A stretch of DNA of 13,483 nucleotides from Bacteroidota bacterium. Its GTDB lineage: Bacteria > Bacteroidota > Bacteroidia > Flavobacteriales > Flavobacteriaceae. The position numbers and the translations under genes are program-made. Position 1 is the stretch's first letter. Every line of letters begins with the position of its first letter. The stretch is from positions 1 through 13,483 of the forward strand of contig JAJRPL010000203.1 in the NCBI GenBank assembly GCA_024280815.1, written 5' to 3'. Shown here one piece after another: positions 7,996 through 13,483 of this stretch. Under the pieces are notes generated by a model, which worked only from the letters and a program-made list of their open reading frames with translations, was not told the origin of the DNA and searched no databases.

Positions 7996-9356
7996 ATGTC
8001 ACCAAATAAAAAAAATATTCACATTTAATTAGACCATTATTCGTATTGGTTGATATTCTCATTATTCTAGGGGTTATCTTTTTTGTTGGTGATAAAAACT
8101 TTTACACTGTTCCATTTTTAATCTATAGTATTCTTTCGTGGATAATTATAGCTTTTAATATTAATTTTTACAAAGTATATCGGTTTACAAGTACATTTAA
8201 AGTTTTTAATTTATTATTCATTCAGTTTTTAATTTTTACACTAGTATTTTTCACATACTTTACAATTTTTAGAGAAGGAACAATAGTTGATAATCAATTT
8301 TTAATTCTAACTTCAATTACAGTAGGAATTACATTTTTTAAATTACTTTCATTTTATGCCTTAAAAAGATATCGATTTGAAGGAAAAAACTTTCGAAATG
8401 TTGTAGTTATAGGTTTAGATGATACATCAGAAAAAGTAACGGAATTTTTTAATAAAAAAATCAATTTAGGGTATCGTTTTTTTGGTTTCTTTTCAGACAA
8501 AAAAAATGGACATAAAAAATATCTAGGCACACTAAATGATAGTTTTTCATATATTTTAGAAAACGAAATTGACGAAATCTACTGTACACTATCCACCCTA
8601 ACAAAGGTTCAAATTAAAGAGTTTACAAAATTTGCAAATAAGCACAGTAAAATAATTAAACTAATACCAGATTCAACAGAGCTTTATAGTAAAAATTTAG
8701 ATTCGCAGTATTACGATAATATCTTAGTTTTTAATGTTAAAAAACTACCTTTTGAAACACCCGAAAATCATTACTTTAAGAGAACTTTCGATATTGTATT
8801 TTCTTTTTTTGTCATTGTTTTTTTATTGTCATGGATTATTCCATTGTTATGGATAATAATTAAACTAGAGTCTAAAGGGCCTTTATTTTTTAAGCAAGAA
8901 AGAGAAGGTTTAGGCGGAAATCATTTTACGTGCTATAAATTTCGTTCTATGCGGTTAAATACAATGTCAACAAAGAAACATGTAACAAAAAATGATGCTA
9001 GAGTTACTAATATAGGTGCTTTTATGCGAAAAACAAGTTTAGATGAGTTGCCCCAATTCTTTAATGTCTTAAAAGGAGAAATGAGTGTAGTAGGGCCAAG
9101 ACCACATATAGAAAATCTATCGTTTGAATATCAAAAGGATATTGATAATTACCTAGAAAGACATGCTGTAAAACCAGGTATTACAGGCCTCGCTCAAATA
9201 AGTGGATATAGAGGTGAGGTAAAAAACAAATCAGACATTAAAAATAGAGTGCAACTTGATGTTTTCTATATTGAAAATTGGTCTTTTTTATTAGACATGA
9301 AGATTATTGTTCAAACCGTTTTGAATGTTTTTAAAGGTGAAGAAAAAGCCTATTAA
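7996..9356 (+). CDS. Initiating undecaprenyl-phosphate sugar-phosphate transferase (WcaJ-like), 5' end frameshifted
   Basis: The long frame 8046-9356 encodes a polyprenyl glycosylphosphotransferase, the membrane enzyme that starts repeat-unit synthesis by placing a sugar phosphate on undecaprenyl phosphate. From TTG 8046 there are N-terminal membrane helices, a Rossmann-like segment (NVVVIGLDDTSEKV, about 118-131), another helix (about 247-273), and the catalytic domain with KGPLFFKQEREGLGG, CYKFRSM, TSLDELPQFFNVLKGEMS, VVGPRP and KPGITGLAQISG. The frame stays open upstream to 8010, giving KKYSHLIRPLFVLVD, a typical N-terminus, but has no ATG there. An ATG at 7996, directly after the previous stop, reads MSPNKK and then goes out of frame in an A8 tract (8008-8015), ending at 8026-8028. 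Nine As would join the two as MSPNKKKYSHLIRPLFV. As written, only a weak internal start such as TTG 8046 remains, losing about 18 residues and part of the first helix. Confidence 0.85.
8008..8015 (+). repeat. A8 homopolymer at the frameshift point
   Basis: Eight As directly follow ATGTCACCAAAT. The number of As must be a multiple of three for the ATG at 7996 to be in frame with the transferase, so eight puts it out of frame and nine (or six) would restore it. Runs of eight or nine A or T also occur in frame in neighbouring genes, so the tract itself is not exceptional; its position at the frame break is. Confidence 0.85.
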
Positions 9357-9360
9357 TTTT

Positions 9361-10116
9361 ATGTTAAAGAGAGTTGAAATAACGGCAACTATTGTTTTGT
9401 ATAATGAAAATATTGATGAATTATCAAAAACGATAGACTGTTTTTTAAATATAAAAGTATCTAAAAAACTTTTTTTAATAGATAACTCTCCAATAGATAA
9501 ATTAAAAGATAAATTTAATCATCAAGATATTGAATATCTTTTTATGGGTAAAAATATTGGTTTCGGTGCCGCTCACAATATCATAATAAATAAAATTAGA
9601 AATTTTTCTAACTATCATTTAATACTAAACCCAGATGTCTATTTTAAACCAAAAATAATTCCTAATTTAATTAAAAAAATAGAAAAAGAAGATGATGTTA
9701 TAATGATTGCTCCAAAAGTAGTGTTTCCTGATGGGAAACATCAATATTCATGCAGAAGGTACCCTTCTTTTTTTGAATTGATTTTTCGGCGTCTAAGGTT
9801 TTATAATGATAAAGTAAAAAAAGGAAACTATCTAGATAAAGATTTGACCATTCCTTTTTATCCTAATTTTATACAAGGAAGTTTTTTGTTGTTTAAAACC
9901 AATAGTTTTGTTCAACTAAAAGGGTTTGACGAACGCTATTTTTTATATATGGAAGACCTTGATATTTGTAAAAAAATAGACTTAATAGGTAAGAAGAAAA
10001 TGTATTATCCAAATGAAGAAATAATACATATTCTTAAAAAGGATTCTTCAAAAAACATCAGATTATTTTGGATACATTTAAAATCTAGTATTAAGTACTT
10101 TAAAAAATGGAGCTAA
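9361..10116 (+). CDS. Glycosyltransferase family 2 (rhamnosyltransferase-like)
   Basis: This 251-residue protein is a GT-A-fold inverting glycosyltransferase. It opens with EITATIVLYNENIDELSKTI, then has the conserved KNIGFGAAHN (64-73), LNPDVYF (89-95, the equivalent of the metal-binding DxD region) and GFDERYFLYMEDLDICKKI (188-206), which matches the acceptor-side ED motif of the WbbL/rhamnosyltransferase-like group. It should add a sugar from an NDP donor to the growing repeat unit at the inner face of the membrane; rhamnose is a guess from the subgroup. I chose the ATG at 9361, four bases after the upstream stop. The in-frame ATG at 9325 would add 12 basic residues and overlap the previous gene, and the family normally starts just before the first beta strand. 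It is the last gene of the polysaccharide string before purD. Confidence 0.88.
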   Translation: MLKRVEITATIVLYNENIDELSKTIDCFLNIKVSKKLFLIDNSPIDKLKDKFNHQDIEYLFMGKNIGFGAAHNIIINKIRNFSNYHLILNPDVYFKPKIIPNLIKKIEKEDDVIMIAPKVVFPDGKHQYSCRRYPSFFELIFRRLRFYNDKVKKGNYLDKDLTIPFYPNFIQGSFLLFKTNSFVQLKGFDERYFLYMEDLDICKKIDLIGKKKMYYPNEEIIHILKKDSSKNIRLFWIHLKSSIKYFKKWS

Positions 10117-10126
10117 AATAATGCTG

Positions 10127-10134
10127 TATATTTG
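10127..10134 (+). promoter_or_regulatory. Bacteroidota-type -7 promoter element (TATATTTG) for purD
   Basis: The sequence TATATTTG fits the known flavobacterial/Bacteroides -7 consensus TAnnTTTG exactly. It lies 17 bases before the purD start codon, in the only 35-base gap at this junction. No clear TTG (-33 element) is seen at the usual 17-23 base distance, where the sequence is A-rich. Transcription from here would give a leader of only about ten bases. It would let purD be expressed independently of the polysaccharide genes. Confidence 0.55.
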
Positions 10135-10151
10135 TATAAAATAACACAAAC

Positions 10152-11426
10152 ATGAATATATTAATTTTAGGCTCTGGTGGTAGAGAACATGCTTTTGCAT
10201 TAAAACTTTCTCAAAGTAAAAAAGTAAATCAGCTTTTTGTAGCTCCTGGTAATGCTGGTACAGCAATAATTGCTCAAAATGTAGCGGTAAGTCCAACCGA
10301 TTTTGAAGCTATTAAACAATTGGTGTTGGCAAAAGAAATTACGATGGTTATTGTAGGCCCAGAAGCCCCATTAGTTAAAGGGATTCATGATTTTTTCTTA
10401 GCGGATACTGATTTGAAAAACATTCCTGTTATCGGCCCTAAAAAAGATGGTGCTTTATTAGAAGGAAGTAAAGATTTTTCTAAACAGTTTATGATAAAAC
10501 ATAACATACCTACAGCTAAATATCAATCTTTTACAAAGGATAGCTTAGTTGAAGGAAAACTATTTTTAGAAACCCTAAAACCTCCGTATGTTTTAAAAGC
10601 TGATGGATTGGCTGGTGGTAAAGGTGTCCTTATTCTTAATTCATTGAATGAAGCAAAAGATGAGTTAGAAGAAATGCTAACCAATCATAAATTTGGCGAA
10701 GCGTCTTCAAGAGTTGTTATTGAAGAATTTTTAGATGGGATTGAACTCTCTGTTTTTGTATTAACCGATGGTAAAAATTATAAAGTTTTACCTTCAGCGA
10801 AAGACTATAAACGTATAGGTGAAGGAGACACCGGATTGAATACTGGCGGTATGGGAGCAATTTCTCCTGTACCTTTTGCAAATGAAGAATTCTTACAAAA
10901 AGTTGAAGAGCGTGTCATAAAACCCACCATTCAAGGTCTTCAAAAAGACGGAATAGATTACCGTGGTTTTATTTTTATTGGCTTAATGAATATCAATAAT
11001 AATCCTTTTGTAGTTGAATATAATGTTAGAATGGGTGACCCTGAAACAGAGGCAGTACTCCCAAGAATTGAATCTGATTTATTTGATTTATTTGAAGGTG
11101 TCGCTCATCAAAATTTAAATGAAAAATCCTTTACTGTAAATCCGAAAATAGCTACAACTATTATGTTGGTTGCTGGTGGTTATCCCGAAGCTTACGAAAA
11201 AGGAAAAGAAATAACAGGTTTAGAAAAAGTAACGTATTCAACCGTTTTTCATGCAGGTACAAAGCAAGAAAATGGTAAAATTATAACAAACGGAGGCAGG
11301 GTTATGGCAATTACTTCTTTAGGTGATACTATTGAAGAAGCTTTAAAACTATCTTATGATAGTATAGAAAATATCAAGTTTGACAAGATGAATTATCGTA
11401 CTGATATTGGTTTTGATTTAATTTGA
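10152..11426 (+). CDS. purD: Phosphoribosylamine-glycine ligase (GAR synthetase)
   Basis: PurD joins 5-phosphoribosylamine and glycine using ATP, the second step of de novo purine synthesis, in the cytoplasm. The 424-residue length is normal. The N-domain starts MNILILGSGGREHAFALKLS, with APGNAGT (31-37) and VIVGPEAPLVKGI (66-78). The ATP-grasp part has VLKADGLAGGKGVLI (147-161) and EEFLDGIELSVF (191-202). Further on are SAKDYKRIGEGDTGLNTGGMGA (215-236) and the metal and ATP site VEYNVRMGDPETEAVLPR (288-305). All key motifs are intact. The start is clear because the protein begins at the family's usual MxxLxxGxGGREHA. It has its own -7 promoter element, and a repeat element begins three bases after its stop. 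Its base composition is richer in G+C than the polysaccharide genes: bases 10801-10860 have 27 G/C, against 9 in 2521-2580. It looks like core-genome sequence next to accessory sequence. Confidence 0.97.
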   Translation: MNILILGSGGREHAFALKLSQSKKVNQLFVAPGNAGTAIIAQNVAVSPTDFEAIKQLVLAKEITMVIVGPEAPLVKGIHDFFLADTDLKNIPVIGPKKDGALLEGSKDFSKQFMIKHNIPTAKYQSFTKDSLVEGKLFLETLKPPYVLKADGLAGGKGVLILNSLNEAKDELEEMLTNHKFGEASSRVVIEEFLDGIELSVFVLTDGKNYKVLPSAKDYKRIGEGDTGLNTGGMGAISPVPFANEEFLQKVEERVIKPTIQGLQKDGIDYRGFIFIGLMNINNNPFVVEYNVRMGDPETEAVLPRIESDLFDLFEGVAHQNLNEKSFTVNPKIATTIMLVAGGYPEAYEKGKEITGLEKVTYSTVFHAGTKQENGKIITNGGRVMAITSLGDTIEEALKLSYDSIENIKFDKMNYRTDIGFDLI

Positions 11427-11428
11427 TA

Positions 11429-11505
11429 TGTCATTCCTGCGAAGGCAGGAATTCGATGAATTCAGTACTAATTTTAATGAGATTCCTGCCTTCGCAGGAA
11501 TGACA
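11429..11505. repeat. Nested inverted-repeat element (24-bp arms, each itself a hairpin)
   Basis: Bases 11429-11452 and 11482-11505 are perfect 24-base inverted copies separated by 29 bases. Each arm contains its own palindrome, ATTCCTGC-GAAG-GCAGGAAT or its reverse complement, which can form an 8-bp stem with a four-base loop. The sequence type (TCATTCCTGCGAAGGCAGGAAT) is a familiar dispersed intergenic repeat in many bacteria, similar to REP or small MITE-like elements. It starts three bases after the purD stop and ends four bases before the next gene. It may form a hairpin in a purD read-through transcript and protect or attenuate it. There is no T-run after it on the + strand, so it is not a standard terminator. 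Its G+C content stands out from the surroundings. Confidence 0.85.
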
Positions 11506-11508
11506 GGA

Positions 11509-12549
11509 ATGAAAAAAAAAATTCTAATAGCACCTTTAAATTGGGGGTTGGGTCATGCCGCTAGATGCATTCCTATTATTAATGCTTTGTTAAGGTATAA
11601 TTTTGAGCCAATAATTGCTAGTGATGGTGATGCATTAACCTTATTACAAAAAGAGTTTCCTCAACTTAAATCATATTCATTACCAAGTTATAATATAAAA
11701 TATTCTAAAAGTTCAAATCAAAAAATAAAACTATTTTTAAGTAGTCCAATAATCTTAAAAGCAAGTATTGACGAACATAAAGCTGTTAAAAAAATACATA
11801 AAAAAGAAAATTTATCTGGTATCATATCAGACAATAGATTTGGGGTAAGATTGAAAAAAATTCCTTCGGTTTACATTACACATCAAATCAATGTATTGTC
11901 TGGTAATACAACCGCAATCACTTCCAGTTTACATCAAAAAATTATTGCAAAATTTGACCAATGTTGGATTCCTGATTATGAAGACTCTATCCTTTCAGGA
12001 AAATTATCTACTAACAAAAAAACTAAGTTAAATAGTAAATTTATAGGTGCTATAAGTCGTTTTGAAAAAGAAAATCTGTCAAAAAAATACGATTTACTCA
12101 TTGTTTTATCAGGTCCTGAACCACAACGTACACTATTGGAAGAAAAAATAATAGTTGAATTAAAAACTTCTACTAAAAAGACGCTGTTGGTAAGAGGTGT
12201 TTTTTCTAAAAATACAATACCCGCAATTAATAAAAGTACAACTATTGTAAATTACTTGCTTACTGAACAACTACAACAAGCTTTTAATGAAAGCGAAATT
12301 GTATTGGCTAGGTCTGGGTATACAACTATTTTAGATTTAGCTAAACTTAATAAAAAAGCCTTTTTTATACCAACACCTGGTCAAGATGAACAAGAATACT
12401 TGGCACAAAGAATGGCGGACTTAAGTATTGTTCCTTTTGCTACTCAAAATGATTTTAAACTCAATAAATTAGCTCAAATTAAGAATTATAAAGGCTTTGA
12501 AAATTCAAATAATGACATTCTAAATGCTGATTTATTTAAACTTTTTTAA
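11509..12549 (+). CDS. MurG/GT28-like glycosyltransferase
   Basis: A 346-residue GT-B-fold protein. The N-terminal half has MKKKILIAPLNWGLGHAARC, where the GLGHAARCIP loop (13-22) is the glycine-rich acceptor-side motif of the MurG/GT28 group. The C-terminal half has a nucleotide-sugar site of the same kind, ARSGYTTILDLAKLNKK and FIPTPGQDEQEYLA (about 267-300). Family members transfer a sugar from a UDP donor, often onto a lipid; the actual substrate here is unknown. It is not MurG itself, which sits with peptidoglycan genes and carries different motifs. I set the start at the ATG at 11509. A longer frame from 11428 would translate the repeat element as a tell-tale IPAFAGMT peptide and is almost certainly spurious. 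A run of ten As follows the start codon. Its last 18 bases overlap the convergent histidine kinase gene. It could be read through from purD. Confidence 0.82.
   Translation: MKKKILIAPLNWGLGHAARCIPIINALLRYNFEPIIASDGDALTLLQKEFPQLKSYSLPSYNIKYSKSSNQKIKLFLSSPIILKASIDEHKAVKKIHKKENLSGIISDNRFGVRLKKIPSVYITHQINVLSGNTTAITSSLHQKIIAKFDQCWIPDYEDSILSGKLSTNKKTKLNSKFIGAISRFEKENLSKKYDLLIVLSGPEPQRTLLEEKIIVELKTSTKKTLLVRGVFSKNTIPAINKSTTIVNYLLTEQLQQAFNESEIVLARSGYTTILDLAKLNKKAFFIPTPGQDEQEYLAQRMADLSIVPFATQNDFKLNKLAQIKNYKGFENSNNDILNADLFKLF
11512..11521 (+). repeat. A10 homopolymer directly after a start codon
   Basis: Ten As follow the ATG of the GT28-like gene and encode Lys-Lys-Lys plus the first base of Ile. The frame is intact as written. 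This is the longest homopolymer I noticed in the window, and a one-base change in its length would stop translation early. Confidence 0.8.
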
Positions 12550-13483
12550 CGTAAAAGAAAATGTTGAACCTTTACTATCTAGATTACTTTTAACAATTAC
12601 TTTTTGTTGATGGGCTTCAATGATATGTTTTACAATTGATAAGCCTAAACCAGAACCTCCTTGTTCTCTAGATCTGCTTTTTTCTACTCTATAAAATCGT
12701 TCAAATATTCTTGAATGGTACTGCTGGTCAATTCCTTCACCTTCATCTGTTATATTAATTATAAACTGAGAATTAGAATAATTTTTTATACTTACTGTTG
12801 TCGAGCTATTTTGTCTTCCATATTTTATAGAATTTTCTACTAGATTAATCAAAACTTGTTCAAGACGTTTTATATCACCTAACACTAATATAGGAGTGTC
12901 ATATAATTTATCAAAACGTAAAATTATATTTCTTTTTTTTGCTTTAAGCTCTAATAAGTCAAATACATTTTGTACTAAACTAACAATATTAAAACTATCA
13001 TTTGCCAAGTCTAGAGAGCCTGATTCTAACTGGGTTATCATATCTAGATCTTCAACAATATTTATCAGCCTTTCAACACCTTTATTAGCTCTACTTAAAT
13101 ATTTATCTCTAATACTGTCGTCTTTTATTGCCCCATCTGTTAAGGTTAGTAAATAGCCTTGAACAGTAAATAATGGAGTTTTTAATTCGTGAGAAACATT
13201 ACCCAAAAATTCTCTTCGGTATTCTTCTCTTATTTGTAATAGTTCTATTTCAAGATGTTTTTCTTCAGCAAACTTTTTTAGTTTTTCTGATAAGGTATCC
13301 ATATCTGAAGTAGTAGTAAGTTGATTTAAACTGTCTGAATTTGAAATTGCTGCATCTTCTACTATTTTTTTAATTCTATTATAAATAAAGTGCTCAACAC
13401 GATATTGAATAATGAAAACAGAAATAATGAAAACAGAGACACTTACTATAAGTGCCAATAGAATATTAAATTCAGAGGCAATT
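12532..13483 (-). CDS. PhoR-like sensor histidine kinase, 5' end outside window
   Basis: The - strand frame is open to the right edge (reading IASEFNILLALIVSVSVFII), so the TTG at 13458 is not the start and the N-terminus is missing. What is visible is a membrane helix, a linker of about 60 residues with coiled-coil character, and then a complete kinase core. The HisKA domain has EFLGNVSHELKTPLFTVQGY, with the phospho-accepting His at codon 13189-13191. The HATPase domain has LEQVLINLVENSIKYG (N box), DEGEGID (G1), RIFERFYRVEKSRSREQGG (F box) and GSGLGLSIVKHIIEAH (G2). It autophosphorylates and passes the phosphate to a response regulator, which in PhoR-like pairs is usually the adjacent gene, here probably beyond the edge. 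Core motifs suggest the PhoR/WalK-like class; the signal is unknown. The stop at 12532-12534 lies inside the 3' end of the convergent GT28-like gene. Confidence 0.93.
   Translation of the reverse strand, partial: IASEFNILLALIVSVSVFIISVFIIQYRVEHFIYNRIKKIVEDAAISNSDSLNQLTTTSDMDTLSEKLKKFAEEKHLEIELLQIREEYRREFLGNVSHELKTPLFTVQGYLLTLTDGAIKDDSIRDKYLSRANKGVERLINIVEDLDMITQLESGSLDLANDSFNIVSLVQNVFDLLELKAKKRNIILRFDKLYDTPILVLGDIKRLEQVLINLVENSIKYGRQNSSTTVSIKNYSNSQFIINITDEGEGIDQQYHSRIFERFYRVEKSRSREQGGSGLGLSIVKHIIEAHQQKVIVKSNLDSKGSTFSFTLKKFK
13408..13437. repeat. 15-bp perfect tandem duplication in the kinase membrane segment
   Basis: AATAATGAAAACAGA occurs twice in direct succession (13408-13422 and 13423-13437). 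On the coding strand it is in frame and gives a repeated SVFII pentapeptide within the visible membrane helix of the histidine kinase, lengthening the hydrophobic stretch by five residues. Confidence 0.85.

Noticed and set aside
9325..9360. Upstream ATG for the GT2 gene
   Set aside because: It lies inside the preceding gene and adds only a short basic tail; the ATG at 9361 sits just after the upstream stop and before the first conserved strand.
10078..10296. Open frame on the - strand across the GT2-purD junction
   Set aside because: It lies opposite two strong genes and the purD promoter element and resembles no protein I know.
11428..11508. Longer N-terminus for the GT28-like gene, starting at 11428
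   Set aside because: It is translated from the inverted-repeat element and yields the usual repeat-derived peptide; the family motif begins right after the ATG at 11509.
12896..13156. Open frame on the + strand inside the histidine kinase
   Set aside because: It is opposite the conserved HisKA and HATPase region and has no motif of its own.

Overview
The window is AT-rich DNA from a member of the phylum Bacteroidota, most likely the family Flavobacteriaceae. Three things suggest this. The first gene matches a protein family (DUF6909) that I know from this phylum. The one convincing promoter element, just before purD, has the Bacteroidota-type -7 sequence TATATTTG. Genes are tightly packed, and most starts lack an obvious Shine-Dalgarno sequence. 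No stretch longer than 300 bases lacks a gene.

Layout: (1) 2-877 is the 3' part of a DUF6909-type gene that runs off the left edge. (2) 896-10116 is a surface-polysaccharide locus, all on the + strand, with short gaps or small overlaps. In order it holds a Wzz/PCP-like chain-length protein, a Wzx-type flippase interrupted by a stop codon, an O-antigen polymerase/ligase-family membrane protein, a GT4 glycosyltransferase, a second polymerase/ligase-family protein, a WbaZ-like GT4 glycosyltransferase, a WcaJ-like initiating sugar-phosphate transferase with a frameshifted 5' end, and a GT2 glycosyltransferase. (3) 10152-11426 is purD, a purine biosynthesis gene with its own promoter element. (4) 11429-11505 is a nested inverted-repeat element. 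(5) 11509-12549 is a MurG/GT28-like glycosyltransferase. (6) 12532 to the right edge, on the - strand, is a PhoR-like sensor histidine kinase whose 3' end overlaps the GT28-like gene by 18 bases.

How the genes work together: the locus has the parts of a Wzx/Wzy-dependent pathway. The initiating transferase loads a sugar phosphate on undecaprenyl phosphate, two GT4 and one GT2 enzymes extend the repeat unit, the flippase moves it across the inner membrane, one polymerase/ligase-family protein polymerises it, and the other may ligate it to lipid A-core. The Wzz-like protein sets chain length. No sugar-nucleotide synthesis genes and no outer-membrane export gene (Wza) are visible, so those must lie elsewhere.

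The most notable observation is that two essential steps look broken in this copy. The flippase carries a single in-frame TAA at 2330-2332. The initiating transferase has lost its natural start through a one-base length change in an A8 tract at 8008-8015. Together these could mean locus decay, a lesion-and-suppressor pair, on/off switching at the A tract, or sequencing error. I found no clearly new defence or mobile system.
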